A DNA stretch of 64,000 nt from Acinetobacter sp. XH1741 (GTDB lineage Bacteria > Pseudomonadota > Gammaproteobacteria > Pseudomonadales > Moraxellaceae): positions 1,116,001 to 1,180,000 of the forward strand of contig NZ_CP157428.1 of assembly GCF_041021895.1 (NCBI RefSeq). Reading direction: 5' to 3'. Made by a program: the position numbers and the translations under genes. The notes beneath the pieces are model-generated. The model saw nothing but the letters and a program-made list of their open reading frames with translations, searched no databases and was not told where the DNA came from. Each line of letters opens with the position of its first letter. The first letter of the stretch is position 1. This document shows positions 48,829 to 58,769 of this stretch, one piece after another.

Positions 48829-51135
48829 ATGGTCACAGTACGTGAACAGTTACCTGAACAACTAACTGAGTTGTCAGAGGAAACGACTGTAGAGCATGCC
48901 GCCGAAACACAAGTCGGTTTAGCCTCATGGTTGGATCGGGTTCGTGAAATATTAGATGGGGCAGAGCTTAAACAACTCGAAGAGGTTGCGCATTTAACCC
49001 TGCAAAAAGAGTTAGATTCAACGGTTAATCATCGTTCCAATACTTTTGCTACAGGTGTTGGAATGGCTGATATTCTGGCACATTTACATGTAGATGAAGA
49101 CACTTTATCTGCTGCGATGCTTTATCGTAGTGTTCGTGAAGATATTACGGATATAGAAGAAGTAAAGCGCAAGTTTGGTGAACAAGTCTATAACCTTGTC
49201 AAAGGCGCTTTGGCAATGGGTAAGCTTTCAGAACTCATTGAGAAAAATAAACGACTAGAAGACCATTTTAATAACAATCAAAGGGAACATTTAAGCGGCA
49301 TTTATAAAATGCTGATTTCAGTAACAGAAGATGTTCGTGTTGTTTTAATTAAGTTAGCTGAACGTACTTATTCTTTACGAGAGCTCGCAAACTCATCTCG
49401 TGAACGTCAAGAGCGTGTGGCGCGAGAAATTCTAACGATTTATTCGCCATTAGCGCACCGACTTGGTATTGCACAGCTTAAGTGGGAACTAGAAGATTTA
49501 GCTTTTCGTTATTTGGCGCCAGATCGTTATAAAGAGATTGCTTCATTACTCAATGAAAAGCGTCTTGAGCGCGAACACTATATTCAGTTCGTGATTGACC
49601 GTTTAAAAAATGAGTTAGCGTCTTACGGCATTGAGGCGGAAATTACAGGTCGAGCAAAACACATTTATTCGATTTATCGAAAAATGAAAAGCAAAAACCT
49701 GAGTTTCGATCAGCTTTATGACATTCGCGCCTTACGTGTGTTGGTCAATAGCGTACCAGAGTGTTATCACTCATTAGGTATCGTTCATCAGATTTGGCGT
49801 CATATCCCGCACCAGTTTGATGACTATATTACCAACCCGAAAGCTAATGGTTATCGCTCATTACATACAGCTGTCATTGCTGAAAATAAATCTTTAGAGG
49901 TACAAATTCGTACCCACGAGATGCATGATGAGGCAGAGTTAGGCGTATGTTCGCACTTTAACTATAAAGAAGGCTCAAAAAATACTGACCATTCTTTTAA
50001 TCATCGTTTACATTCGCTTCGTGCTGTTTTGGAACATTACCAAGAACGTAATGAAACCACAGTACATCAAAACGAAGATGAGACAGAAGGCTTTGATCAA
50101 CTTCAAGACTTTGAAGGTTTTGAAAAGATTTATGTCTTTAGTCGTGATGGTGACATTAAAGAACTACCACGTGGTTCAACTGTTTTAGACTTTGCTTATC
50201 ATGTGCATACAGAGGTTGGTAATAAATGTTACGCAGCGCGTGTGAATCAGCGCTATGTGCCATTAACCTATACACTTAAAACAGGCGAGCAGGTTGAGAT
50301 TTTAACCAAGAAAGATCGTGAACCGAATCGTGACTGGTTGGTGAACTCTCTAGGTTATATCAAGACATCTCGTGCACGTGACAAACTACGTCATTGGTTT
50401 AGACAGCAAGACCGTAGTAAGAACCTTGAAGTTGGACGTGAGCTACTCAACAAAGAATTGTCTCGATTGGCGATTCACCCTAAGAGTATCGATCTTAACG
50501 ACTACTCATCACATTTTAATGTGAAAACAGGTGATGATATTTTGGTTAATCTGGTTAGCGGCGATATAAGCCTGCATGCCCTGATTAATCAGGTAAATCG
50601 TCAAATGCATCTAGATCAGGATGAACCTGAACTAGTACTTAAACCGACATTGAACCCACGTGCCAGCCATACTTTGTCTGCTCATGGTATTTTAATTGAT
50701 GGTTTAGACAATGTAGAGCTACATATTGCACAGTGTTGCCAACCAGTCCATGGTGAATCAATCGCAGGCTATATCACCTTAAACCGTGGTGTCAGTATTC
50801 ATAAAGTCTTGTGTTCTGATTATCAGCGTATGATCAAGCAAGAACCAGAACGTGCTGTTGAAGCCGATTGGGAAATGCAGCCAACTCGTGGTCAAAGTGT
50901 TCAAATTGTTGTGGAAGCTTATGATCGTCGTGGTTTACTCAAAGACTTAACTCAAGTGATTTTCTCTGATCAGATTAATATCCGTCAGGTGAATACAATT
51001 TCTGAGGCAGATGGTATTGCCAATATGAAGTTACTCATTGAGGTGAAAGGTTTGGCTCAGCTTTCACGTTTGTTGGCTCGTTTAGAGCAGCAACCTGGAA
51101 TTATTAGCGCACGTCGTATGATTCAAGGTGTTTAA
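48829..51135 (+). CDS. relA: GTP pyrophosphokinase RelA
   Basis: This ribosome-linked (p)ppGpp synthetase starts the stringent response. The 768 residues have the order degenerate hydrolase domain, synthetase domain (about 250-400: GRAKHIYSIYRKMKSKNLSFDQLYDIRALRVLV, YITNPKANGYRSLHTAV), TGS (about 430-490), zinc-finger-like region and ACT domain (AYDRRGLLKDLTQVI). The hydrolase site, HD in SpoT, reads MLYRSVREDI here, so this is the synthesis-only RelA type. TCCAGGAG precedes the start. A terminator follows. Confidence 0.95.
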   Translation: MVTVREQLPEQLTELSEETTVEHAAETQVGLASWLDRVREILDGAELKQLEEVAHLTLQKELDSTVNHRSNTFATGVGMADILAHLHVDEDTLSAAMLYRSVREDITDIEEVKRKFGEQVYNLVKGALAMGKLSELIEKNKRLEDHFNNNQREHLSGIYKMLISVTEDVRVVLIKLAERTYSLRELANSSRERQERVAREILTIYSPLAHRLGIAQLKWELEDLAFRYLAPDRYKEIASLLNEKRLEREHYIQFVIDRLKNELASYGIEAEITGRAKHIYSIYRKMKSKNLSFDQLYDIRALRVLVNSVPECYHSLGIVHQIWRHIPHQFDDYITNPKANGYRSLHTAVIAENKSLEVQIRTHEMHDEAELGVCSHFNYKEGSKNTDHSFNHRLHSLRAVLEHYQERNETTVHQNEDETEGFDQLQDFEGFEKIYVFSRDGDIKELPRGSTVLDFAYHVHTEVGNKCYAARVNQRYVPLTYTLKTGEQVEILTKKDREPNRDWLVNSLGYIKTSRARDKLRHWFRQQDRSKNLEVGRELLNKELSRLAIHPKSIDLNDYSSHFNVKTGDDILVNLVSGDISLHALINQVNRQMHLDQDEPELVLKPTLNPRASHTLSAHGILIDGLDNVELHIAQCCQPVHGESIAGYITLNRGVSIHKVLCSDYQRMIKQEPERAVEADWEMQPTRGQSVQIVVEAYDRRGLLKDLTQVIFSDQINIRQVNTISEADGIANMKLLIEVKGLAQLSRLLARLEQQPGIISARRMIQGV

Positions 51136-51145
51136 CTAGATTGAG

Positions 51146-51175
51146 AAAAGGGCCGTCAATTGACGGCCTTTTTTA
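51146..51175 (+). terminator. Rho-independent terminator of relA
   Basis: AAAAGGGCCGTCA and TGACGGCCTTTTTT form a near-perfect stem with a T run, 10 bases after relA. It also lies just past the stop of the converging SDR gene. Confidence 0.9.
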
Positions 51176-51179
51176 TAAG

Positions 51180-51953
51180 CTATTTTCTCGATAAGTAAAT
51201 ATTAGTTAAACGATTTAAAAACTGGGGACTTATTGTTGAGAGTTGATAAAGCAATTTGGTTTTTATACCAACTGGCGTATGAGTAGGTGTCCAGAAATGA
51301 GCTTTTTTCTCAACAAGTGAAAGGACCTGTTGAGCAATATCATTAGGCGTTAAATCAACGCCCATGTTTTGAATGCTGCCGGCATTCATGTTGTTAACCA
51401 TTGCAGTCTGTACAAATAGCGGCATCACATCTAAAACACGAATACCATATTTTTTCCATTCCACATCTAAACCTTCGGTAATTCCTCGAACCGCAAACTT
51501 ACTGGCTGAATACGAAATAAGGTCAGCTTGTCCATAAATTGCAGAAGCTGATGAGACATTGATCACTCGTGCAAAAGCAGCTTTTTTCAAGTAGGGTAGA
51601 GCCGCATGGCAGCCATTGATTACACCATTTACATTAATATTTATTGTTCTTTGATGTGACTTGATGTCGATATTTTCAAAGGCCCCAGAATATAAAATGC
51701 CTGCGTTATTTACCAAAATATTAAGTTTACCAGCCCAATCCGTAAATTCTTTTAATATCTGTTGCCACTGGGTGTAATCACTGACATCTAAATAACCAGC
51801 GCATGCATTGGGTCCTAACTCTGTTGCTAAGCTTTGAGCAAGTGATTCGTTAATATCATAAATGCCTACTTTATATCCTTGATTGTAAAATACTCGTGCA
51901 ATTTCTGCTCCAATACCTTGTGCTGCGCCACTAATCAGAATGCTATGTTTCAT
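51180..51953 (-). CDS. Short-chain dehydrogenase/reductase
   Basis: This is a 257-residue NAD(P)-dependent oxidoreductase. ISGAAQGIGAEIARVFYNQGYKVGIYDIN near residue 6 is the cofactor motif, LNILVNNAGI the NNAG motif, and the catalytic set is Ser in NVSSASAIYG and YSASKFAV. The C-terminal stretch with FWTPTHTPVGIKTKLLYQLSTISPQFLNRL is typical of a lipid-linked SDR group, but the substrate is unknown. A frame 20 codons longer exists; the ATG at 51951-51953 with GAGA ahead begins MKHSILISGAAQG, a normal SDR start. It converges on relA. Confidence 0.87.
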   Translation of the reverse strand: MKHSILISGAAQGIGAEIARVFYNQGYKVGIYDINESLAQSLATELGPNACAGYLDVSDYTQWQQILKEFTDWAGKLNILVNNAGILYSGAFENIDIKSHQRTININVNGVINGCHAALPYLKKAAFARVINVSSASAIYGQADLISYSASKFAVRGITEGLDVEWKKYGIRVLDVMPLFVQTAMVNNMNAGSIQNMGVDLTPNDIAQQVLSLVEKKAHFWTPTHTPVGIKTKLLYQLSTISPQFLNRLTNIYLSRK

Positions 51954-52066
51954 CTTTTTTTTCTCTTTATCGTTACAATATGACGAATGATTTGCTGCTT
52001 TAATTTTGATCATAGCAAATTAAGATTTTAAATTTACTGACCAACTTTTTAAATTTGAGGGTTACC

Positions 52067-52873
52067 ATGGATAAATTGCTTAAAATTATGCAAGAGCTAC
52101 GTGAGAAATGTCCGTGGGATCAAGAGCAAACCCCCATGTCACTGACTAAATATGCAATTGAAGAAGCATATGAAGTCGAAGCTGCTATTCGTCAGGGTGA
52201 TATTAATGAAATTCGAAACGAGTTAGGTGATTTACTGCTACAAGTTGTATTTCAATCACAAATGTTTAGTGAGCAAGGTGCTTTTAATTTTCAAGATGTG
52301 GTTGAAGCAATTAGTGAAAAATTAGTACGACGTCATCCTCATGTATTTCAGTCAGATCAATTTAATAACTTAACGCCAGAACAAGTAAGTGAGTTATGGA
52401 AGCAAATTAAACAGCAAGAAAAGCAAGGAAAGTCGCAATCAAGGTTAGATGAAATTAAACATGGGCCAGCACTGTTACAGGCACAAGAAATTCAAAAAAA
52501 TGTCGCAAAAGTAGGGTTTGATTTTGAAACGGTAGAAGATGCTTATACAAAGCTAGAAGAAGAACTAGATGAGTTCAAAGAGGCACTTAAAAATCAAAAT
52601 ATTGATGAAATTCAAGATGAATTTGGAGATTGCCTGTTTTCATTGGTCAATGTAGGACGTAAACTTGGCATCTCAAGTGAAACCTCACTTTTATCTACAA
52701 TACATAAATTTAGAAGTCGTTTTGCTTTTATTGAAGAGCAAGCCATAAAACAGCAAAGAACATTAGATGACATGACATTGTCTGAAATGGATGAATTGTG
52801 GAATCAAGCAAAACGACAATTACAATCAGGGGAAAAACCACATGCGATTCAGCATGAGACTTTGCAAGAATAA
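52067..52873 (+). CDS. mazG: Nucleoside triphosphate pyrophosphohydrolase MazG
   Basis: MazG hydrolyses NTPs and dNTPs to monophosphates. It sits beside relA in many proteobacteria and affects the (p)ppGpp response. The 268 residues hold two MazG repeats: the first with CPWDQEQTPMSLTKYAIEEAYEVEAAI and EIRNELGDLLLQVVF (EExxE and ExxD metal sites), the second with KLEEELDEFKEAL and EIQDEFGDCLFSLVNVGR. GAGGG nine bases before the ATG at 52067 supports that start over an upstream TTG. The stop lies inside the next gene's 5' end. Confidence 0.93.
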   Translation: MDKLLKIMQELREKCPWDQEQTPMSLTKYAIEEAYEVEAAIRQGDINEIRNELGDLLLQVVFQSQMFSEQGAFNFQDVVEAISEKLVRRHPHVFQSDQFNNLTPEQVSELWKQIKQQEKQGKSQSRLDEIKHGPALLQAQEIQKNVAKVGFDFETVEDAYTKLEEELDEFKEALKNQNIDEIQDEFGDCLFSLVNVGRKLGISSETSLLSTIHKFRSRFAFIEEQAIKQQRTLDDMTLSEMDELWNQAKRQLQSGEKPHAIQHETLQE

Positions 52874-53252
52874 GTGTTTTATTTTAATAATGATGTTTTT
52901 GAGTGGTATTTCATCATCAGTTTTTGCTCAATCTTTTGATCAGAACTTTCAAGAGTGGAAGACTAAACAGCATATGTATGACCAAAAATTAAACATACAT
53001 AAGTCTTCACGTTCTGATCATTCAAAAAATTCTCAAAGAAACAATTTTAGTGATTCTACAGGGCAAATTAATTTAAATCAGGCCTCTGTAAATGAGTTCC
53101 GGCAGTTAAAAGGAGTCGGTGAGAAAAAGGCTCAAGCGATTGTAGAATACCGACAAAAGAATGGTAGTTTTAAAAATATTGATGAAATTAAAAATGTAAA
53201 AGGAATCGGGCCAGCTATTTTTGAAAAAAATAAATCCCGGCTAGTTTTATGA
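52842..53252 (+). CDS. ComEA-type helix-hairpin-helix protein
   Basis: This is a secreted or periplasmic DNA-binding protein of about 136 residues. A signal peptide (RLCKNKCFILIMMFLSGISSSVFAQ) precedes a charged linker. The C-terminal 65 residues form the double helix-hairpin-helix of ComEA: INLNQASVNEFRQLKGVGEKKAQAIVEYRQKNGSFKNIDEIKNVKGIGPAIFEKNK. ComEA binds incoming DNA in the periplasm during natural transformation, for which Acinetobacter is known. GGGG precedes the ATG at 52842; 52854 is the alternative. It overlaps the end of mazG by 32 bp in another frame. Confidence 0.85.
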   Translation: MRFSMRLCKNKCFILIMMFLSGISSSVFAQSFDQNFQEWKTKQHMYDQKLNIHKSSRSDHSKNSQRNNFSDSTGQINLNQASVNEFRQLKGVGEKKAQAIVEYRQKNGSFKNIDEIKNVKGIGPAIFEKNKSRLVL

Positions 53253-53377
53253 AAATTCTATTCTTCAATTACCATTTCCTGCTCAAACTAAAGAGAATCA
53301 AATTGCCCTTTGTGTGTGTTAGAGCTATGATTAGCGACAACTTGTTATTTACGTCCTGACGTAGGAGACAGCGTCTT

Positions 53378-54844
53378 TTGCAAACCTTGCGAGCGTCAAA
53401 ATGTGGTTTGTCCACAGCCCAACTTCCTTCTTCGATTTTAGATGTGATCGATAGTCTGACAAAAGCAGGCTATGAGGCTTATATTGTTGGGGGTGGTGTC
53501 CGTGATTTAATGCTAGGACTCAATCCTAAAGATTTCGATGCAGTCACCAATGCTACACCTTCTCAAATTAAAGAAGTTTTTGGTCGACGCTGTCGAATTA
53601 TTGGTCGTCGATTTGAATTGGCACATGTCTATTCAGGACGTGAGCTGATTGAAGTCGCAACTTTTCGTGCTCCCCCTAAAAAAGCAGTCACCAGTGCTTC
53701 AGGCATGATTTTACGTGACAATAACTGGGGAACGATCGAACAAGACTTTGCTCGACGCGATTTTTCTATTAATACCCTGTATTACCAACCTCGTAAGGGT
53801 ATTGTGCTTGATTTCTGTAAAGCAATTGACGATGTCAAAAGTAAGACTTTACGTTTATTGGGTGACCCTACACAGCGTTTTGAAGAAGATCCGGTGCGTA
53901 TGCTGCGGACCTTACGTTTTGCAGCTAAGCTAAATTTCAAAATTGATCCTTCGATTCTCGATATTTTTAATGTAGAGATGACCCAATTACTCCGTGATGT
54001 TTCTCCACACCGTTTATATGACGAGTCTCAGAAGCTTTTCACAATGGGCCATTTAGCACGTGTATTACCAATGTTGATTGAGTTCGGTGTATGGAAGCAG
54101 CTTTTTGCCGATATTCGCGAAGATCTCACACCATTTATTCAACGTGCAGCAAAAAATACAGATCAACGTATCCAGATTGGTAAAACGATTAATCCTGCAT
54201 TCTTCTATGCGGTTTTACTATGGCAACCGTTTTTAGAGCGTTGTGAATTTTATTTATCAAAAGGTGTTATTCCAGCTGAAGCACGTGCCCAAGCAGGTTT
54301 AGATGTTTTAAAACGTCAAGCAACCCGTACAGTCATACCGCGTTTTGCCGAAACTTTTATTCGTGAAGTTTGGGAAATGCAAACTCGATTGCTTAATCCA
54401 AAGCCACAACAAATTGAAGCATTGGCAAGCCATGCCCGTTTCCGTGCTGGATTTGACTTCTTATTACTTCGTGAAAAGTCAGGTGATGACACAACACAGG
54501 GAATGGGAAGCTGGTGGGATGCCTACCAAGAAATGTCGAATGACGAAAAAGAAGCTGCGATTAGCCAATATAATCGTCAAAAAGCTAAAAGCCGTCGTAA
54601 AGTCACTGCCGAACCTGTTGATAGAAATAAAGTCGATACAGAAATTGAGCCTTTGGTTGATGTTCCTGAACCACGTACACGTCGCGGTAAAAAAGAACGT
54701 ACACGACAAGAGCAGTCTATTAATCGCTTTATTGAAAAATCTTCCGCAACAGAAGCGAATGGTGTGATGAGTGATCACCCAATTTTGAAGCGTAAGCGGG
54801 TACAACGTGATTTAAGCCAAGTTGTTTTTGGGCCGACACAATGA
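53378..54844 (+). CDS. pcnB: Poly(A) polymerase I
   Basis: This enzyme adds 3' poly(A) tails that mark RNAs for decay. The 488 residues belong to the class II nucleotidyltransferases: YIVGGGVRDLMLGLNPKDFDAVTNATP near residue 35 with the DxD metal pair, RRFELAHVYSGRELIEVATFR, and RRDFSINTLYY. The C-terminus is very basic (RTRRGKKERTRQ), as in PcnB and unlike the CCA-adding enzyme. The start is TTG at 53378 with AGGAG ten bases ahead. The stop overlaps the ATG of folK (ATGA). Confidence 0.93.
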   Translation: MQTLRASKCGLSTAQLPSSILDVIDSLTKAGYEAYIVGGGVRDLMLGLNPKDFDAVTNATPSQIKEVFGRRCRIIGRRFELAHVYSGRELIEVATFRAPPKKAVTSASGMILRDNNWGTIEQDFARRDFSINTLYYQPRKGIVLDFCKAIDDVKSKTLRLLGDPTQRFEEDPVRMLRTLRFAAKLNFKIDPSILDIFNVEMTQLLRDVSPHRLYDESQKLFTMGHLARVLPMLIEFGVWKQLFADIREDLTPFIQRAAKNTDQRIQIGKTINPAFFYAVLLWQPFLERCEFYLSKGVIPAEARAQAGLDVLKRQATRTVIPRFAETFIREVWEMQTRLLNPKPQQIEALASHARFRAGFDFLLLREKSGDDTTQGMGSWWDAYQEMSNDEKEAAISQYNRQKAKSRRKVTAEPVDRNKVDTEIEPLVDVPEPRTRRGKKERTRQEQSINRFIEKSSATEANGVMSDHPILKRKRVQRDLSQVVFGPTQ

Positions 54845-55323
54845 CAGTAACAACGTATATTGGCTTAGGAAGTAACTTAGGCGATTCTCGCCAGATTTTA
54901 TCTGAAGCGATTGCTAAGCTTAAATCGATTGGTGAAGTGAAGGTATCTAAACTTTACCAAAGTCCACCTATGGGTCCTCAAGATCAACCCAATTATCTAA
55001 ATGCAGTCGCTCAGCTAAAAACCGATTTACTTCCGCTTGATTTGCTTGACCAACTACAAGGTTTTGAGCAGGAAGCGGGGCGGGTGAGACTGCGTCATTG
55101 GGGCGAGCGAACTTTAGATCTTGATCTGCTGATTTATGGCAATGAAAAAATACACAATGAGCGCTTAACTGTGCCACATACAGGAATCTTGCAACGAGAT
55201 TTTGTTGTGATTCCCTTATTAGATTTAGATGCTGATTTACACATTAATGATCAGCCACTTAAGAATTTAGAACTTATACAGCAGCCTACGCTGACTGTAC
55301 TTGCTGATGAGTCTTGGGCTTAA
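54841..55323 (+). CDS. folK: 2-amino-4-hydroxy-6-hydroxymethyldihydropteridine pyrophosphokinase
   Basis: HPPK transfers pyrophosphate from ATP to the pterin in folate synthesis. It is 160 residues with the start TYIGLGSNLGDSRQIL, SPPMGPQDQPNYLNAV near residue 41, and the signature RWGERTLDLDLLIYG in the form RHWGERTLDLDLLIYG near 86, followed by VPHTGILQRDFVVIPLLDL. It overlaps pcnB by four bases, so the two are translationally coupled. Confidence 0.95.
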   Translation: MTVTTYIGLGSNLGDSRQILSEAIAKLKSIGEVKVSKLYQSPPMGPQDQPNYLNAVAQLKTDLLPLDLLDQLQGFEQEAGRVRLRHWGERTLDLDLLIYGNEKIHNERLTVPHTGILQRDFVVIPLLDLDADLHINDQPLKNLELIQQPTLTVLADESWA

Positions 55324-55368
55324 GGCCTGACTTATTACGTTCTGCAAACTCCTGTAGAGGATACCATC

Positions 55369-56178
55369 ATGATTAGTCTAAGTGACTTAAGAAAATTTAA
55401 AGCCGAAGGACGTAAGTTCTCTTGCCTAACTTGTTACGATGCAAGCATGGCAAAAGCAATGGAACTTGCTGAAATTGATACAATCTTAATTGGTGATTCT
55501 CTTGGAATGGCAATTCAAGGTCGCGATTCAACTTTACCTGTAACTGTTGAAGATATGGCCTATCATACAGCGGCAGTACGTCGTGGTAACCAGCATGCTT
55601 TGATTATGACTGATTTACCATTTATGAGTTATGCCACTTTAAATGATGCTTTGCAGAATGCAAAAACAGTGATGCAAGCTGGTGCGCAGATGATCAAGAT
55701 CGAAGGTGGCGCATGGTTAAGTGAAACTGTACAAGTGTTAACGCGTAATGGTGTACCTGTATGCGTACATCTAGGTTTAACTCCTCAATCTGTACATGTA
55801 TTTGGTGGCTACAAATTACAAGCTAGAACACGTGAAGCTGCGGATCAGCTTATTGCTGACTGTACAGCAGTGGTTGAAGCGGGCGCGGCAGTATTATTAC
55901 TTGAATGCGTTCCTGCACAGTTAGGTCAGGAAATTGCGGAATTGTTCCCGAATACCCCTGTAATTGGTATTGGGGCGGGTAATGCGACTGATGGTCAGGT
56001 ATTGGTTGTTCAGGACATGTTAGGTTTGACGTTTGGCAAGGTTGCACGTTTTGTGCGTAACTTCATGAAAGAACAATCTGGTGAAACAGCAATTTTAGAT
56101 GCTTTTAAAGCTTTCCATGCTGCTGTACAGGATCAGTCATTCCCAGCTAAAGAACATACTTTCCAAGTAGAGCTGTAA
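55369..56178 (+). CDS. panB: 3-methyl-2-oxobutanoate hydroxymethyltransferase
   Basis: This is the first committed step of pantothenate synthesis; it adds a hydroxymethyl group to ketoisovalerate using methylene-THF. It has 269 residues with SCLTCYDASMAKAMELAEIDTILIGDSLGM near residue 20 (Mg ligand Asp), KIEGGAW, and the later GIGAGNATDGQVLVVQDMLG. GTAGAGG precedes the ATG. panC starts three bases after the stop, the common panBC pair. Confidence 0.95.
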   Translation: MISLSDLRKFKAEGRKFSCLTCYDASMAKAMELAEIDTILIGDSLGMAIQGRDSTLPVTVEDMAYHTAAVRRGNQHALIMTDLPFMSYATLNDALQNAKTVMQAGAQMIKIEGGAWLSETVQVLTRNGVPVCVHLGLTPQSVHVFGGYKLQARTREAADQLIADCTAVVEAGAAVLLLECVPAQLGQEIAELFPNTPVIGIGAGNATDGQVLVVQDMLGLTFGKVARFVRNFMKEQSGETAILDAFKAFHAAVQDQSFPAKEHTFQVEL

Positions 56179-56181
56179 TTC

Positions 56182-57030
56182 ATGAAAACAGAAACCACCA
56201 TACAAGGCTTAGCTGCTTCTTTAAACCCAGCAAGAGCTGCACGTAAAATTATTGGTTTTGTCCCAACCATGGGAAATCTACATGAAGGCCATCTCACTCT
56301 TGTTCGTGAAGCGAAAAAGTTATGTGATGTTGTCGTTGTGAGTATCTTCGTGAATCCGACCCAATTTGGTCCGGGTGAAGATTTTGATAACTATCCTCGT
56401 ACTTTAGAGCAAGATAGTCGTTTGCTTGCAGATGTCGGCTGCGACATTATTTTTGCGCCTTCAGTTGAGCAAGTGTATGGTACACAACCTCGCTTAACTA
56501 ACATTAGCGTGAGTCAAATTACAGATGATTTATGCGGTAGTTCACGACCAGGCCATTTCGATGGTGTAGCGCTTGTAGTCACCAAATTATTTAATATGGT
56601 GCAACCAAATTACGCTTTCTTTGGTCAAAAGGATTACCAACAGTTAGCCGTTATTCGTCAGTTTGTGCAAGACTTAAACATTCCGTTAGAAGTGATTGGT
56701 GTGCCAATTGTTCGTGCGGCAGATGGTCTGGCATTGAGTTCACGTAATGGTTATTTGACTCCTGAACAGCGTCAGGTCGCTCCGGTAATTTATCAAGGTT
56801 TAAAACAAGCTGAAGAGCAATTACACCAAGGTAAAGATTTACAACAAGTCTTGGCAGATTTAAAAACCTTGTTGACAGACAATGGTTTTGTTGTGGATTA
56901 TGTGGAAGCTCGTCAAACGAACCTGTTAGCTGTTTCTCAATTTGATCGCGATATTGTATTATTTGTCGCGGCTAAGTTGGGCGGAACACGTTTAATTGAT
57001 AATCTACAAGTTGCCTTTACACCTCAATAA
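56182..57030 (+). CDS. panC: Pantothenate synthetase
   Basis: This enzyme joins pantoate and beta-alanine with ATP. The 282 residues contain [16 protein letters not shown] near residue 27 with the HxGH nucleotide motif, [31 protein letters not shown] and [10 protein letters not shown]. It lies directly after panB. rapZ follows after 22 bp. Confidence 0.95.
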   Translation: MKTETTIQGLAASLNPARAARKIIGFVPTMGNLHEGHLTLVREAKKLCDVVVVSIFVNPTQFGPGEDFDNYPRTLEQDSRLLADVGCDIIFAPSVEQVYGTQPRLTNISVSQITDDLCGSSRPGHFDGVALVVTKLFNMVQPNYAFFGQKDYQQLAVIRQFVQDLNIPLEVIGVPIVRAADGLALSSRNGYLTPEQRQVAPVIYQGLKQAEEQLHQGKDLQQVLADLKTLLTDNGFVVDYVEARQTNLLAVSQFDRDIVLFVAAKLGGTRLIDNLQVAFTPQ

Positions 57031-57052
57031 TAGATAAAAGGACAGCCATGCC

Positions 57053-57904
57053 ATGAAGCGTATACTTATCGTGACAGGACAGTCTGGTTCAGGAAAATCT
57101 TCAGCTCTTCAAGTATTAGAAGATTTGGGCTATTACTGTATTGATAATTTACCTTTGGCATTGCTGCCTGAAATTGTGGCAAAGCTAGATCATGAAAATA
57201 ATCTTGAACAACTTGCTTTAGGTGTAGATGTCCGAAGTACACGGGCTGATATGCAAGAGTTCGACCATGTTTTTGAGCAATTACAAAAACATGGAACGGT
57301 GGATGTAATTTACCTTACAACGCAAGATCAAGATTTAATTGCACGATTTAGTGCCTCGCGTCGACCACATCCGTTGGCAAACCGTTTCAAAAGCCTTTTA
57401 CAATGTATTCATGAGGAAAAGCAGTTACTGATCCCAATTCAGTTTCGCGCTACTGTCCACATTGATACCACCGATAAAAGTGTTCATGATTTAAAACATA
57501 TCTTGCTGTCAAAATTAGGACAGTCGGATAACCTGATTGTTATATTGCAATCGTTTGGTTATAAACATGGCATTCCTTTAGATGCTGACTATGTTTTTGA
57601 CGTACGGCATTTACCAAATCCGCATTGGGATTTAGAATTACGCCGCTTTTCTGGTTTAGACGAGCCAGTTAGGCAGTTTTTAGAAGCAAGTCCACAAGCA
57701 AATGAAATGTTTGAGGACATACACCACTTCTTAAAAAAATGGTTGCCTGCATTTGCTGAAGGGCATCGTCACTATATGACGGTTTCTATAGGTTGCACAG
57801 GCGGCCAGCATCGTTCAGTTTATATGGTAGATAGACTAAAACAAGCACTTGAGGCAGAATGGTCTGTTCAGGTCTTACACAGAGAAATGAAGCACTGGTC
57901 ATGA
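57053..57904 (+). CDS. rapZ: RNase adapter protein RapZ
   Basis: In enterobacteria RapZ (YvcJ family) binds GlmZ RNA, delivers it to RNase E and so controls glucosamine-6-phosphate supply. The 283 residues have a Walker A motif [26 protein letters not shown] near residue 8, VDVRST near 60, and the C-terminal [18 protein letters not shown], the phosphate-binding motif. The stop overlaps the start of the HPr-like gene. rapZ beside an HPr-like gene is a common arrangement tied to the nitrogen-type PTS. Confidence 0.93.
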   Translation: MKRILIVTGQSGSGKSSALQVLEDLGYYCIDNLPLALLPEIVAKLDHENNLEQLALGVDVRSTRADMQEFDHVFEQLQKHGTVDVIYLTTQDQDLIARFSASRRPHPLANRFKSLLQCIHEEKQLLIPIQFRATVHIDTTDKSVHDLKHILLSKLGQSDNLIVILQSFGYKHGIPLDADYVFDVRHLPNPHWDLELRRFSGLDEPVRQFLEASPQANEMFEDIHHFLKKWLPAFAEGHRHYMTVSIGCTGGQHRSVYMVDRLKQALEAEWSVQVLHREMKHWS

Positions 57905-58170
57905 TAGACACAACTGTTGATGTAATTAATAAACTCGGTTTACATGCACGTGCATCAGGAAAACTGATAGAGGTCACTACGAAGTTTCGTTCGTCAATTC
58001 AAATTGGTAAGGGCGATCATTTAGTAGATGCAAAGAATATTATGTCGTTACTGATGTTAGGTGCAGGTAAAGGGACCACTTTACGATTGGTCATTGATGG
58101 CACTGACGAAGAACAGGCATTAAATGAAGTACAGGCGTTATTCGCCGCAAAATTTTATGAGGCAGATTAA
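57901..58170 (+). CDS. ptsO: HPr-family phosphocarrier, NPr type
   Basis: This 89-residue phosphocarrier has the active His in [13 protein letters not shown] near residue 15 and the regulatory Ser region in [16 protein letters not shown] near 46. Its place after rapZ suggests NPr of the nitrogen phosphotransferase chain, not sugar uptake. A longer frame starts at 57859 within rapZ; the ATG at 57901, overlapping the rapZ stop by four bases (ATGA), gives the correct HPr length. Confidence 0.88.
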   Translation: MIDTTVDVINKLGLHARASGKLIEVTTKFRSSIQIGKGDHLVDAKNIMSLLMLGAGKGTTLRLVIDGTDEEQALNEVQALFAAKFYEAD

Positions 58171-58172
58171 TC

Positions 58173-58709
58173 GTGGCACGTCGTCCCCAGCGTTATACTG
58201 AAGAAGATTTTGGATCTTTAGAAGGACGTGCAAGTAAAACCGAACAGAAAAAAGCAGTTCAACGTATGGCTGCTTTAGGTGAGCAGTTAGCACAACTTTC
58301 TATCAAGCAAATTCAAAAGCTTCCAGTTGATGAGCGCTTAATTGATGCTCTTTTAGAAGTCCAGAATATTAGCTCGTTTGAAGCGCGCCGTCGCCAGTTT
58401 CAGCGCGTTGGTAAACTTTTGCGTAATGAAGATGAGACCGTCATTTTATCTTATTTGACACCTCAACAAGGCGCAAAAAAACAAGCTCAACTTATGCGTT
58501 GGGTCGATCGTATGATCGAGCAGGGCGACCCTGCAATCAATGAGTTTAGTAAAATTTATAATGCATCAGAACGCCATACTTTGCGTCAGCATGTGTTAAG
58601 AATTAACCGTGATAAAAACCAACAAGTTGCAGAAGCTGATCTTGAAGCATCTAAAATGAAGTTCATTAACTACGTGCAACAAATTGCGTTATTGTCAGAT
58701 CAAGGTTAA
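58173..58709 (+). CDS. darP: Ribosome biogenesis factor DarP (YjgA/DUF615)
   Basis: DarP assists late assembly of the 50S subunit. The 178 residues contain the family features: an early SKTEQKKAVQRMAALGEQLAQLS, IKKLP-type KIQKLPVDERLIDALLEVQNISSFEARRRQFQRVGKLLR, then LMRWVDRMIEQGDPAINEF. The start is GTG at 58173, two bases after the ptsO stop, so it is probably in the rapZ-ptsO transcript. A strong terminator follows. Confidence 0.9.
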   Translation: MARRPQRYTEEDFGSLEGRASKTEQKKAVQRMAALGEQLAQLSIKQIQKLPVDERLIDALLEVQNISSFEARRRQFQRVGKLLRNEDETVILSYLTPQQGAKKQAQLMRWVDRMIEQGDPAINEFSKIYNASERHTLRQHVLRINRDKNQQVAEADLEASKMKFINYVQQIALLSDQG

Positions 58710-58721
58710 TACCTTTTAAAT

Positions 58722-58754
58722 AAAAAAAGCGACGCTCAATACGTCGCTTTTTTT
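58722..58754 (+). terminator. Rho-independent terminator of the rapZ-ptsO-darP unit
   Basis: AAAAAAGCGACG and CGTCGCTTTTTTTT form a stem with the loop CTCAATA. The converging ligase gene ends 15 bases to the right and may share it. Confidence 0.93.
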
Positions 58755-58769
58755 TATGTCTTAGAATGT

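Noticed and set aside
57859..58170. Longer version of the HPr-like protein starting inside rapZ
   Set aside because: The extra 14 residues precede the conserved HPr start, and the ATG at 57901 overlaps the rapZ stop in the usual coupled way.
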